Assembly (NCBI RefSeq): GCF_012317045.1
Contig: NZ_CP051154.1
Span: 806,001 to 870,000 of the forward strand
Direction: 5' to 3'
Length of the DNA stretch: 64,000 nt
Origin: Leifsonia sp. PS1209
Lineage (GTDB): Bacteria; Actinomycetota; Actinomycetes; Actinomycetales; Microbacteriaceae
Shown: one piece after another, positions 51,621-60,546 of the stretch
Layout: every line of letters starts with the position of its first letter
How positions within the stretch are numbered: position 1 is the first letter of the stretch
Made by a program: the position numbers and the translations under genes
The notes under the pieces: generated by a model
What the model saw: only the letters and a program-made list of their open reading frames with translations
Told to the model about the DNA's origin: nothing
Databases searched by the model: none

Positions 51621-51815
51621 GTGACCGCCCAGCCCGACCCGAAGCAAGCCCTCAAGCTGCGGACGGCGAACGCCACCGCTCAGGTCTGCCCTGACGGGGC
51701 CACGCTGACCAAGCGCGTTGTGACTCGGCCGGCCCGCATATTCGAGGCAGCGCTGCACATCGCCACCTCTGGCCTGGCTACACCGGCCGACCGCGACGGC
51801 GTCGTGCCGTGGTGA
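51621..51815 (+). pseudogene. C-terminal remnant of a second SDR gene
   Basis: A 64-codon frame starting GTGACCGCC... whose last third, EAALHIATSGLATPADRDGVVPW in two pieces around residues 42-64, closely parallels the C-terminus of the SDR at 49666-50358 (EAAVRMATLGPATP... DRDGILPW). The first half has no SDR features. It is most likely the tail of a lost paralogue, perhaps fused to unrelated sequence. Its stop overlaps the LtrA start by GTGA. Confidence 0.55.
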
Positions 51816-53023
51816 ACGGTCAGCTTCGACGTCGAGACGACGCCGAGGCCCAGCGAGCCGCGACGCTGGAGCTGTTCTACGACCTCGTGTTCGTGTTCGC
51901 AATCACGCAGGTCTCGCATCTGCTCCTTGATCACCTCACTTGGGTGGGAGCTGGCCAGGCAGCGATCGTCCTGCTCGCAGTGTGGTGGTCGTGGAACTAC
52001 ACGACATGGGCCACGAACGAACTCAATCCGGAGACCAATCCCGTCCGCCTCCTGCTGATCGCGCTCATGCTTGGGAGCCTGCTCATGGCGATCGCTGTCC
52101 CGCACGCCTTCGGCAAGTACGGCCTTCTCTTCGCTGTTGCCTACCTCGCCATTCAAGTCGGCCGGCACGCCTTCCTCACGTTCGTAGCGGCAGACCGAGG
52201 CAGCGTCGGACGGGAGCAGGCCGGGCGCATTCTCGTCTGGTTCCTGATCGCCGGTGTGTTCTGGATCTCTGGTGGTATGGCCGAGGGCGGCTTGAGAGCA
52301 GGGCTGTGGTTGCTTGCGCTTGCCCTCGACTACATCGCTCCACGCATTCTCTTTCCGCTCCCCGGCCGACCGCGGCTTGCGGCGGGCTCCTGGCGGCTCG
52401 CTACCGGCCACTTCACCGAGCGATTCGGGTTGTTCGTGATCGCTGCAATCGGCGAGACGATCATCCTAACCGGGGCCACGACCGCCGGACAGGAACTAGA
52501 CCCAGGGACCGTGGCTGCTTTCATCAGCGCCTTCGCCGGATCGGCAGCACTGTGGTGGCTCTACTTCAGGTCCACCCGCGAACTCAGCGAACGTTCCCTC
52601 GACCGTGAGGCCAGCCGAACCGGTCGTGCGCGGGACATTTACACGTACGGCCACGTGTTAGTCGTCGCCGGGATCATTTTGGCGGCCGTGGGCGACGAAC
52701 TCGTGATCGCACACCCGTTGGAACCTTTGGGCGGTGCTGAGCTGATCGCAGTCGTCGCGGGTCCGGTCCTCTTCCTTCTTGCACAAGTCGCTCTGCAATT
52801 GCGGGCGATGCGTCGCTTGGGATACAGCCGGTTGGCAGCGATCACCGCGTGTGCGGCGCTGGGTTTGCTTGGCTGCGCTCTCCCGGCACTGCTGATAAGT
52901 GCAGCGCTTGTTGCGGTGCTCATCGCCGTGGCGCTGCTCGATCAGTTCAGCCGAGACAGCACACACGGGGTATACGGCGAAGGAGGAGCATCCAGAACCA
53001 AGCCTCAGCAGGATCGTGCATGA
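51812..53023 (+). CDS. Low temperature requirement A (LtrA) family membrane protein
   Basis: A 403-residue protein with about ten transmembrane helices. The N-terminal signature ATLELFYDLVFVFAITQVSHLL and the internal THFTERFGLFVIAAIGETII-type phrase are diagnostic of LtrA proteins. Homologues are described as needed for cold growth in Listeria; mechanism unknown. GTG at 51809 or 51812 is possible; the latter overlaps the preceding stop as GTGA. The C-terminal 25 residues are polar. Confidence 0.85.
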   Translation: MNGQLRRRDDAEAQRAATLELFYDLVFVFAITQVSHLLLDHLTWVGAGQAAIVLLAVWWSWNYTTWATNELNPETNPVRLLLIALMLGSLLMAIAVPHAFGKYGLLFAVAYLAIQVGRHAFLTFVAADRGSVGREQAGRILVWFLIAGVFWISGGMAEGGLRAGLWLLALALDYIAPRILFPLPGRPRLAAGSWRLATGHFTERFGLFVIAAIGETIILTGATTAGQELDPGTVAAFISAFAGSAALWWLYFRSTRELSERSLDREASRTGRARDIYTYGHVLVVAGIILAAVGDELVIAHPLEPLGGAELIAVVAGPVLFLLAQVALQLRAMRRLGYSRLAAITACAALGLLGCALPALLISAALVAVLIAVALLDQFSRDSTHGVYGEGGASRTKPQQDRA

Positions 53024-53332
53024 CGGGAACCTGCCCATTCAAATCGTCGCCGCGGCCAGCTATGCACGGAGTGACCCGACGTCCTCGCAACTGGTCCGGG
53101 CTGACGCTCACAACCGGATCCAACGTTGTACGTTTCGGGGCGCGGGAAGCGCGACGTTCACGGTTGAAGGCCGGGACCGGGAATCGTCAGAACTCACGTC
53201 ACCGAAGGCGGCGACGACCCTCGTCGCGATGAACATGCTTCCCCTGTCGGCTTCAGGTGTGACGACGTTCCCGCAAGGGGATCTTGGGTTCAGCTGGTCG
53301 TTGCAACACCACCGTGGTCAGGAGTGTTGCAG

Positions 53333-53479
53333 ATGGGATCGAGGCTGGAACACCGCGTTCGGGAGGCGCGGTTCTGGGAGCTATTGAGACAGGGGCTCGG
53401 GCGGACGGCGGCCTGTGATGCTGTCGGCGTGGACCGATCTCAGACCTCGGTGACGAGTTCGAATTCGGGCTTGTCATGA
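53333..53479 (+). pseudogene. N-terminal fragment of an IS30-like transposase
   Basis: ATG 53333 encodes MGSRLEHRVREARFWELL then RQGLGRTAACDAVGVDRSQ, the start of the HTH of actinobacterial IS30-type transposases, and then leaves homology and stops at 53479. Only about 38 of several hundred residues remain. The sequence just upstream (TTGCAACACCACC near 53301) may be the old IS end. Confidence 0.5.
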
Positions 53480-54181
53480 TTCTCGACGGGCTCGCGGCGT
53501 TGATCCCCAGCCTCGACACCAGACGCGCGTCGGACGACTAAGACAGCCGCAGCTCAGGTCACTGCATCGGTCTCCTCCCGCAGCTGATTGGGCATGCCGG
53601 CCACCGACCGGGGGGCTGGAACGTGAGAGATTGGCTGCCCTCAGCTCGCCAGTTGTGGTCAGGTAGGCACCGGCGGTCGCGGGCTCACCGTCTGAGAGGC
53701 CGCATCCAACGAGGCCGACAGCGATCCCGAGGCGACGCCCTGCTGATGCGCGTTGCAGGATGGGACGTCGGCCCGGGCAACGGTCTCCCGTATCGATAGA
53801 CAGAACCGTTCGGAAGCGCAGCTGGAGACATCCCGCTGATCGAATTCGGCAATCGTCCCGTGAAGGCGCGGGAGGCCAGGGCCGTGTCCGGGTCGGAGTA
53901 TCGACCCACGACGAGAAGCAGTTGGGGTGTCGTCCTTTCTGGGCATGTGCCTCCTCGCTCTCAGGGATGCGCAGGTGCGCTGGCATGGTGTGGTGGGGCG
54001 GCGGAGGGTGGATTGACAACGCGGTGCGGAGGGCGCGGTGGGAGATCGACATCGTGCCGTGGATCGCCGTCTCGCGTGACTCGGTCGTGTCTTCCCGATA
54101 GGACCTGCGAATGCGCTCTACGCAATGTGCGGGCTTAGGCTGGGACAACGGAGCCACCGCGGCGCCCATGAGGGAGCCAAC
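53480..54181. other. Degenerate gene-free stretch with a possible oxidoreductase fragment
   Basis: No intact gene is seen from 53024 to 54181 apart from the IS30 fragment. On the minus strand near 53830-53930 the phrase SDPDTALASRAFTGRLPN resembles the C-terminal part of nitronate monooxygenases, in a frame that soon breaks. The rest shows no recognisable coding pattern. The stretch looks like a decayed junction between the cargo unit and the genes to the right. Confidence 0.3.
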
Positions 54182-55354
54182 ATGTCGGCCGATTCCCGTT
54201 CTTCTGTTCCGTTGACGCTCGGCGTCCTCGCGGCCTCGGCGAAGCCGGATGAGCGCCGCCTGCCGCTGCATCCGGCTCGTCTCGACCGCATCCCGGCCGA
54301 GCTGCGGGAGCGCATCGTGCTCGAGACCGGGTACGGCGCTCGGTTCGGTGCGACCGACGAGGTGTTGCGTCCCTTGGTCGGACGCATCGCCTCCCGCGCC
54401 GACGTGATCGCGTCGAGCGATGTCGTGCTGCTCCCCAAACCGCAGCCGTCCGACCTGGACGACCTCCGCGACGGCCAAGTGCTCTGGGGCTGGCCGCACT
54501 GCGTGCAGGACAGAGAGATCACGCAGCGCGCAATCGACAAGCGCCTGACCCTGATCGCCTTCGAGGCCATGAACCACTGGACGAGCAGTGGCAACTTCGC
54601 CTTGCACGTCTTCCACGTCAACAACGAGCTCGCCGGGTACAGCTCAGTGGTCCATGCTCTCGGGCTGGTCGGCCGCACAGGCGACTACGGCCGGCGGCTC
54701 AACGCCGTCGTCATCGGGTTCGGAGCGACCGCGCGTGGTGCGGTGACCGCACTGAATGCCCACGGCATCCACGACGTGCAGGTCCTCACCAACCGGGAGG
54801 TCGCCGCGGTCGGCTCTCCGATCCACTCGGTGCGCATCGTGCAGTTCGATCACGATGACGACGCCCCGTTCCTCAGTCACGTCATCACCGACGCCGGGAG
54901 GGTGCCGCTCGCCCCCTTTCTCGCGCAGGCGGACATTGTCGTGAATTGCACCCTGCAGGATCCGAACGCGCCTCTCACCTACCTCACGGAGGACGATCTC
55001 TCGGCTTTCGCCCCGGGAAGCCTGATCGTCGACGTCTCGTGCGACGAGGGCATGGGATTCAGCTGGGCGCGCTCGACCAGCTTCGACGCCCCGATCATCG
55101 AGGTCGGCGATCATGTGCAGTACTACGCCGTCGACCACAGTCCGTCCTACCTCTGGGACTCCGCGACCTGGGAGATCGGGGAGGCGCTGACGCCGTTCCT
55201 CGAGGTCGTGATGGCTGGCCCCGACGCCTGGCAGGCCGACCCGACCATCCGGCGCGCGATCGAGATCCAGGACGGTTCGATCGTGAACCCGGCGATTCTC
55301 ACCTTCCAGAACCGCGAGCCGCGGCCGCCGTACCGGGAAGTCCGCCGTCGCTGA
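54182..55354 (+). CDS. N5-(carboxyethyl)ornithine synthase-like / alanine dehydrogenase-fold enzyme
   Basis: A 390-residue protein of the alanine dehydrogenase/PNT fold. The N-terminal substrate domain carries KPDERRLPLHPARLDRIP, and the Rossmann part NAVVIGFGATARGAVTALNAHG lies near residue 180. Sequence order (LWGWPHCVQDREITQ, FEAMNHWTSSGNF) resembles N5-(carboxyethyl)ornithine synthase, which condenses pyruvate with the ornithine side chain using NADPH. It could also be a related opine-type dehydrogenase. It stands alone with its own GAGGGAG ribosome site. ATG 54182 chosen for that reason. Confidence 0.75.
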   Translation: MSADSRSSVPLTLGVLAASAKPDERRLPLHPARLDRIPAELRERIVLETGYGARFGATDEVLRPLVGRIASRADVIASSDVVLLPKPQPSDLDDLRDGQVLWGWPHCVQDREITQRAIDKRLTLIAFEAMNHWTSSGNFALHVFHVNNELAGYSSVVHALGLVGRTGDYGRRLNAVVIGFGATARGAVTALNAHGIHDVQVLTNREVAAVGSPIHSVRIVQFDHDDDAPFLSHVITDAGRVPLAPFLAQADIVVNCTLQDPNAPLTYLTEDDLSAFAPGSLIVDVSCDEGMGFSWARSTSFDAPIIEVGDHVQYYAVDHSPSYLWDSATWEIGEALTPFLEVVMAGPDAWQADPTIRRAIEIQDGSIVNPAILTFQNREPRPPYREVRRR

Positions 55355-55519
55355 TACCGTCGCGCCAGGTACTCACTCAGCGCGCTACGTCGTGTTTCTC
55401 GCGGCCGCGGGAGTGACGCCGGACGTCGTGCCGGGCGCACCATGGGGAAGTCCGCGCTCGGGGTGAACAGGTCGCCCTTTCACCGCGAATTCGAATTCGT
55501 CGCCCGCCACGTCGGTGCT

Positions 55520-55715
55520 GTTCTGGCGGTATAAGGTACCGCCTGAGCGACATCGCGCGGACGCGGCCCAGGCGGTGGATGTAACTTTTCGGCGGAGACA
55601 GACGCGGGCTGGCTGGCAGCCCGTTGCTGAGTTTGTGGATGATTACGACGTGGATGTGCGCGAGGGTGCGGTCGTCGAGTTCGGTCTCGTAGCCGTCAAG
55701 GCTCAGATAGCCCAT
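55520..55715 (-). pseudogene. Truncated small Microbacteriaceae-type protein
   Basis: From ATG 55715 the frame reads MGYLSLDGYETELDDRTLAH then IHVVIIHKLSNG, matching the start of a small protein type (DUF7882-like) I know from Microbacteriaceae, normally about 100 residues. After residue 33 the expected Trp and Pro-rich continuation is absent, so the gene is broken. The remaining sequence from 55355 to 55979 shows nothing recognisable. Confidence 0.4.
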
Positions 55716-55979
55716 GAGGATGCGCTTCTTGATCTGTTCGGAAGTGCAGTAGACCGTCGGCTGATCAGGTGGCGGGTGTTTGCGGCAGCTTCAGATTCAG
55801 AAGGCGATGGGGCGACCGCGCAAAGTGTCCTGTTCCGGGGCGGCGTGGTCGTGAGAAACGCGGGAAGCGTGTCAGTGGGCGCCGCCAAACGCGGTTCACC
55901 GGGGGTTTGGCCGATCGGTGCCCTTATGTTGGATGCTACGGGCGCAACCTGTCTGCGGGCACAGGTTCCGTCGAATGGG

Positions 55980-56720
55980 TTAGTGCTGCGACCTCGGCGC
56001 CGCGGCGGCGGTGTCGAACGGGTGCTCGACGATTTGGCGGGCGACCTCGGAGAGACGGGTGCGGGTGTTGCGGGCGCGGGCGCGGATTAGCTGGAAGGCG
56101 TCGTCCATGTCCACATTCTGTGTGTGCGCGATCACGCCTTTGGCTTGTTCGATGATGACTCTGCTGTCGAGCGCGTGTTGCAGCTGGCTGCGGGCGATGT
56201 CCGATTCACGCAGGGAGCGTTCATGCAGAATGCCGATTGTTGCTCCATCGGCGAGTGCTCGGGCGGTGACGGCGTCATCGGCCGAGAATCCGCCGGTGCG
56301 GTCCCGGAACAGGTTGAGTGAGCCGATGGTCTCTTTTCGCAGTCGCAGCGGGATGGCGTGCATGGAGGCGTACCCGGATTCGGCGGCGGCGATCGCGAAG
56401 GACGGCCAACGTGCGTATGTGGCGGCGATGTTGTCGACGGTGACGAGGTCGCCTGTTCGGTATGCGTCAACGCAGGGCCCTTCGCCCTCGCCGAGCTGCA
56501 GCAGTCCGATGAGGCGGCTGCGCTCGCTGCTGGACGCGGCGACTTCGAGGTCGCCTGCCGTGTTGGGGAGCAGGATGCCGGCGTCGGTGGCGTCGAGCAG
56601 GGAGGAGCAGAGTTCGACGACGGTGTGCAGGAGGTCGACGACGTCGTATTCGTCGACCATGGTGTCGGCGAGGGTGACGAACGCTTCGGCGAGCTGTCGC
56701 TCCTTGCTTTGGGCCCTCAT
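55980..56720 (-). CDS. GAF-ANTAR regulator
   Basis: A 246-residue protein: a GAF domain at about 25-170 (GEGPCVDAYRTGDLVTVDNI, ADGATIGILHERSL) and a C-terminal ANTAR domain at about 180-235 (LQHALDSRVIIEQAKGVIAH... AFQLIRARARNT). ANTAR domains bind two-hairpin RNA and prevent transcription termination; the GAF part senses a ligand or stress. It lies 9 bp after a second GAF-ANTAR gene and is probably co-transcribed with it. No target RNA site was identified here. Confidence 0.88.
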   Translation of the reverse strand: MRAQSKERQLAEAFVTLADTMVDEYDVVDLLHTVVELCSSLLDATDAGILLPNTAGDLEVAASSSERSRLIGLLQLGEGEGPCVDAYRTGDLVTVDNIAATYARWPSFAIAAAESGYASMHAIPLRLRKETIGSLNLFRDRTGGFSADDAVTARALADGATIGILHERSLRESDIARSQLQHALDSRVIIEQAKGVIAHTQNVDMDDAFQLIRARARNTRTRLSEVARQIVEHPFDTAAAAPRSQH

Positions 56721-56729
56721 GTCCTCACC

Positions 56730-57440
56730 TTAGTCGCGGTCCGCAGTGTCGTCTCGGGTGAACTTGATCCGCCGGGCCACGACGTCCGCCGCGACTTCGC
56801 GCACGGGGCGGCCGAGGGTGAACGCGTGCGCGTGGAGGAGGGCTTGTGCGTCTGCTGCGTTCACACGCATCTGGGCGATGATCATGCCGGTTGCCTGGTG
56901 GATCTCGCGTCTGGAGTACGCGGCGGGGTCGGTGTCGTCGCGGTCGACGGGTGGTAGGCGGCGGATCACCTGCCGGGCCACGTGGGTTGCGGCGAGGTCG
57001 GCTAGTGCGGATGCGCGGGCGATCAGCGTCGGGTTCAGGGCCGCGGGTGTGGTGGCGTAGAGGTCGACAGCGCCCACATTCAGTTCCCCGATTACCAGGG
57101 GGAAGGCGTACAGGGAGCGGATCCCGGTGTCGCGGATCGCGTCGCGCAGCACGGGCCATCCCGATTCCTTCGGCGCGTTCAGGTCAGCGTCCACGACGGG
57201 GGTCCTTGTTTGCAGCGCGACCCAGCAGGGTCCAGCACCGAAGTCGATCTGCAGTTCGTCCAGGCGAGCCGCCTGGCTGTCCGATGCGCAGATCGTCTCA
57301 GAGCCGAAGGGTGCGCCGAGTGTCGAGATGGCGGCATGGGTCACGGGCAGCGCGTTCAGGAACGAAAGGCAGAGACTGGATCCGTTCTCGGCCGCCACCG
57401 TGAGGGCGAGTGCCGCGTCGGTGTAGGCATCGTCAGACAT
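56730..57440 (-). CDS. GAF-ANTAR regulator, upstream member of the pair
   Basis: A 236-residue protein with GAF domain (INDFGAGPCW-like QIDFGAGPCWVALQTRTPV, about residues 75-95) and C-terminal ANTAR helices YSRREIHQATGMIIAQMRV... DAQALLHAHAFTLGR. ATG 57440 is taken; a longer frame to 57503 is possible. The two GAF-ANTAR proteins differ clearly in sequence, so they may sense different signals or form a heteromer. Confidence 0.85.
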   Translation of the reverse strand: MSDDAYTDAALALTVAAENGSSLCLSFLNALPVTHAAISTLGAPFGSETICASDSQAARLDELQIDFGAGPCWVALQTRTPVVDADLNAPKESGWPVLRDAIRDTGIRSLYAFPLVIGELNVGAVDLYATTPAALNPTLIARASALADLAATHVARQVIRRLPPVDRDDTDPAAYSRREIHQATGMIIAQMRVNAADAQALLHAHAFTLGRPVREVAADVVARRIKFTRDDTADRD

Positions 57441-57585
57441 GGGCGGTCCATGGCGGAAGCGTCGAAACTCGAGTGACTCTGATGGTGTCCTCCTGACCGG
57501 CATCGGCAGAGGTCTTTGCCGATAGAGCGGTCTGGGTCCAGGACGCTGTAGTTCGGAGTGTACGCCTGGGCGTTGACGCAGGAAG

Positions 57586-57753
57586 TCAGGCGGACTTCTT
57601 CTTGCGGGCGCTGCGCCGAACGATACCGAAGATCAAGGTTCCGATAAAGAGGATGATGCCGATGATGCCCAGCCAGAGCAGGCCCTGGATCGCAAACCCG
57701 ACGACAGCCAGGATCGCCCAGACGACCAAGAGGATCACGATTACTGTCAGCAT
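57586..57753 (-). CDS. 55-residue hydrophobic membrane protein
   Basis: From ATG 57753: two near-continuous hydrophobic stretches (MLTVIVILLVVWAILAVVGF and LLWLGIIGIILFIGTLIFG, separate pieces) then the basic tail IVRRSARKKKSA. A common small actinobacterial membrane protein type of unknown role. Same strand as the GAF-ANTAR pair and upstream of it by 145 bp. Confidence 0.6.
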   Translation of the reverse strand: MLTVIVILLVVWAILAVVGFAIQGLLWLGIIGIILFIGTLIFGIVRRSARKKKSA

Positions 57754-57808
57754 GCCGGTCACGGTACCCGCGTATGGGCGGGGAAACGATGGGTGCGGGA
57801 TGCTTCGT

Positions 57809-58793
57809 TCAGCGGGGGACGCGAAGGGGGAGACCGCGATGATGAACCGTGAGCTTGACCGCGGTTACTAGGCCGACGGGGTCGCCGTCGAGTTCGAGTT
57901 CTTGGGGAGAGTCGAAGTGGGCGTCGAAGCGGCCGGCCTGCACGTAGTCGAGAGCATTCAGGTCGGGGTCTTGCGCATCAGCCAGCGGCCTGGGCGGCTT
58001 CGGGCGAGGAGGCCGTTTGTTGCCAGTCGTGTTCCGATTTCCGCCCAACCGGCGGGGCCTCGGGGTCGAAAGACGACAACGTCGAGTAGCCCGTCGTCAG
58101 CGATGGTGTCGGGCAGGAGCGGGATGTTCGCGGTGATGGTGGCGCAGTTGCCGACGATCACTGTGTGTGCGTTGAGCGTGTGGGCGTGACCGCCGTCGAT
58201 CCCCGGCCGGAGGCGGATGCGTTTGCCTTTGAGCACGGAGTGGGCGATGGGGTCCGCGTAGGCGGCCCACCCGATCCGCTTTTTCAACGCGCTGTTGGAG
58301 TTCGAGGCCGTATGCGCGTCGAAGCTGATGCCGGCCATCACGACGAACGCCCGCTGCTGGAGCGCACCATCGGGCGTTCGGTAGGACGCAGTGGCGATAT
58401 TGACTAGGCGCTCGGTTCCGGTGAACGCGGTTTCGACCGTTCGAGGCAGGTCGTCCGGAGTGAGGTGAAGGTTGCGGGCGAGAAGGTTGCCGGTGCCGGA
58501 GGGCAGGAGGGCCAGCGGAATGCCTGTCGGGTGGATTTCCTCAGCGACTGCGCGCACGGTTCCGTCTCCGCCGGCGGCGAGGATGACATCCGGTGACGCG
58601 GCGATGGCGGCCCGGGCTGCAGCGGTACCCGAGTCCTCCCGTCCCGTCTCGAACCAGAGCGACGTCGCCCAACCGTGCTCCGCCTCTGCACCGGCGACCT
58701 CGCTGCGAAGCACGTCGGCGGGAACGTTGACGGGTTGTAGATAACCGCCATCACCTGTCGGGGGATATCCGCTCGTGTTGGCTCGCTGCTCAT
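57809..58793 (-). pseudogene. Diacylglycerol kinase family lipid kinase with two frameshifts
   Basis: The minus strand encodes nearly a full DAGK-catalytic protein of about 325 residues in three frames. Frame 1 (from 58793) gives RQVMAVIYNPS; at about 58737 the frame shifts and continues VPADVLRSEVAGAEAEHGW... with the ATP motif AAGGDGTVRAVAEEI and SGTGNLLARNL. At about 57965 (CCCC run) it shifts again into the normal ending FDSPQELELDGDPVGL. Each break would be healed by one added base. Either the gene is dead or two bases were missed. Intact enzymes phosphorylate lipid substrates such as diacylglycerol at the membrane. Confidence 0.75.
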
Positions 58794-58897
58794 GGGATGA
58801 CCATACGGCCCCGCTGCGAAGTCGGCGAAGATTCACGGGTAGCGCGGAACTGCACGCGCGTACGATGGTGGTACGCGGCGGCCTTGACCTTGACGCC

Positions 58898-60022
58898 ATG
58901 AGCAACAGATCGGGCGTTGCCATGTCTGAGGTTTCTGTCAGTCAGCCGAAACTGCTACCGCCTTCCGGTGGTGAGTTCACGGCACTCGCCTCCATCATCC
59001 GGGACTCTGGTCTGCTGCGACGCCGGTACGGGTACTACTGGAGCAAGCTGGTCTTGGTTCCGCTGCTCACCGGCGCGCTGGTGGTCGTCTTCGTGCTCGT
59101 CGGCGACAGCTGGTGGCAGATGCTCACGGCGGCGGTGTTCGCTTTCCTGTTCACGCAGATCGCCTTCCTGGGGCACGACGCCGCGCACCGGCAGATCTTC
59201 CGCTCCGGCCGGTGGAATGACTGGGTGAGCCTGATCATCGGCGACTTGTTCGTCGGGATGAGCTATGGCTGGTGGCAGCACAAGCACACCCGGCACCACG
59301 CCAATCCGAACAGGGAGGGTGCCGACCCGGACATTGACTTGCCGGTGATCGCGTTCACCCCTCGGCAAGCGACACAACGCCCTGCGGCGCTGCGCTGGCT
59401 GATCGGCCATCAGGGGTGGTTCTTCTTCCCGATCCTGCTTCTGGAAGGGCTTTCGTTGCACGCCTCGAGTGTGAGGCGGGTTTTCGCCCGGGAGCCGGTC
59501 AAGCGCAGGCCGGTGGAGATCGCGTTCCTCGTGGTCCGCATCGTCGGTTATCTTGCCCTGGTGTTCCTGGTGCTATCGCCGGGTAAGGCGGCGGTGTTCT
59601 TAGCGGTGCAGCTGGGTCTGTTTGGTTTCTACATGGGGATGTCGTTTGCACCTAACCACAAGGGAATGCCGCTGGTGCCACACGATGTGAAGCTCGACTT
59701 CCTGCGCCGGCAGGTGCTGATGAGCCGCAACATCCGCGGCAACCGGGTGTTGGATTTCATGATGGGCGGCCTGAACTACCAGATCGAACATCACCTGTTC
59801 CCGTCTATGCCGCGGCCACACCTGCGGCGCGCGGCGCCCACTATTCGTGCGTATTGCGAAGACCACGGCGTGCCTTACACCCAGACTGGGCTTCTGCGCT
59901 CGTACGCCATCGTGACAAGGCACATCAACCGCGTCGGCCTGGGAGACAAGGATCCGTTCAGCTGCCCGCTGCTTGAGTTGCGGCAGACGCCGGCTCTGCC
60001 CGTACCGCCACCGAAGGCCTAG
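58898..60022 (+). CDS. Membrane fatty acid desaturase
   Basis: A 374-residue di-iron desaturase. The three histidine boxes are present: GHDAAHRQ (His93, His97), HKHTRHH (His128-His134) and QIEHHLFP near residue 308. Transmembrane helices lie at about 50-90 and 215-250. The QxxHH third box places it with front-end/acyl-CoA desaturases such as mycobacterial DesA3-like enzymes; regioselectivity is unknown. ATG 58898 has no ribosome site; an in-frame ATG lies at 58922. It is divergent from the lipid kinase, so both may concern membrane lipids. Confidence 0.85.
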   Translation: MSNRSGVAMSEVSVSQPKLLPPSGGEFTALASIIRDSGLLRRRYGYYWSKLVLVPLLTGALVVVFVLVGDSWWQMLTAAVFAFLFTQIAFLGHDAAHRQIFRSGRWNDWVSLIIGDLFVGMSYGWWQHKHTRHHANPNREGADPDIDLPVIAFTPRQATQRPAALRWLIGHQGWFFFPILLLEGLSLHASSVRRVFAREPVKRRPVEIAFLVVRIVGYLALVFLVLSPGKAAVFLAVQLGLFGFYMGMSFAPNHKGMPLVPHDVKLDFLRRQVLMSRNIRGNRVLDFMMGGLNYQIEHHLFPSMPRPHLRRAAPTIRAYCEDHGVPYTQTGLLRSYAIVTRHINRVGLGDKDPFSCPLLELRQTPALPVPPPKA

Positions 60023-60080
60023 ACCCAATTCAGCTGGGTGCAATCCCTGGTCGCGCCGTTGCGTAGACGACCGTCCTGTC

Positions 60081-60398
60081 ATGCGCAAAATCGCTTATGC
60101 CGGTGCCACCTTCTATACGGGCGACAAAATTCCGGCTGCCCTGCTCGAGTACGCGGTCGCCTTGGCCAGGGTGGGCAGCGCGGCGACGGCGAGCTTTCCT
60201 GCCTGCACGTCGGCCGGGACGCTCGCTCGGCTGGACGTCGTGTTCGGGGCCGCTAGTCAGGTTGTCAGCGAACCCATTGAACTCTATGGAGCGTTCCGCT
60301 CGTCCGTCATGTGGGCGAGCGTCTGCGCGCATCGGAGGACGCGTGCTGCGGTCTCGCGAATTAAATCAAGGTCTTCGTTTGCCCATCCGCTGATGTAG
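60081..60398 (+). CDS. Small actinobacterial protein with altered C-terminus
   Basis: From ATG 60081: MRKIAYAGATFYTGDKIPAA then LLEYAVALARVGSAATASFP and ASQVVSEPIEL. This resembles small Microbacteriaceae proteins that start MRxIxYAGxxFxTGD and end in an acidic tail. After residue 69 the tail turns basic; another frame in that stretch gives an acidic VGERLRASEDA, so a frameshift near 60285 is likely. Function unknown. Confidence 0.45.
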   Translation: MRKIAYAGATFYTGDKIPAALLEYAVALARVGSAATASFPACTSAGTLARLDVVFGAASQVVSEPIELYGAFRSSVMWASVCAHRRTRAAVSRIKSRSSFAHPLM

Positions 60399-60419
60399 CC
60401 GATGCTGTACGCGCTGGAG

Positions 60420-60546
60420 CTCCGTTCCTTCCACTCGCTTTTTGCAGACTCCACTCGCTGCGCTCCCTGCGCTTAGCAACCGCTCCCTCCGGGCACTGCG
60501 CTGCCTCCGCCCGCTCTCGATCTTTGTGCCGGAACGGCAAGAAAAA
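60420..60546 (+). repeat. About 127-bp direct repeat, left copy
   Basis: About 90% identical to 62009-62134 (shared blocks TTGCAGACTCCACTCGCTGC and GGGCACTGCGCTGCCTCC; both end GCCGGAACGGCAA plus an A run). The two copies flank the IS110 element. The left copy begins right after the small protein gene. In 60399-60820 there is otherwise only the IS110 left end. Confidence 0.85.

Noticed and set aside
53659..53946. Intact gene on the minus strand in the degenerate region
   Set aside because: Only one phrase resembles nitronate monooxygenase and the frame does not continue, so at best a fragment.
57441..57503. Upstream start for the second GAF-ANTAR gene
   Set aside because: Possible, but the added residues are basic and unlike the family; ATG 57440 gives the usual length.
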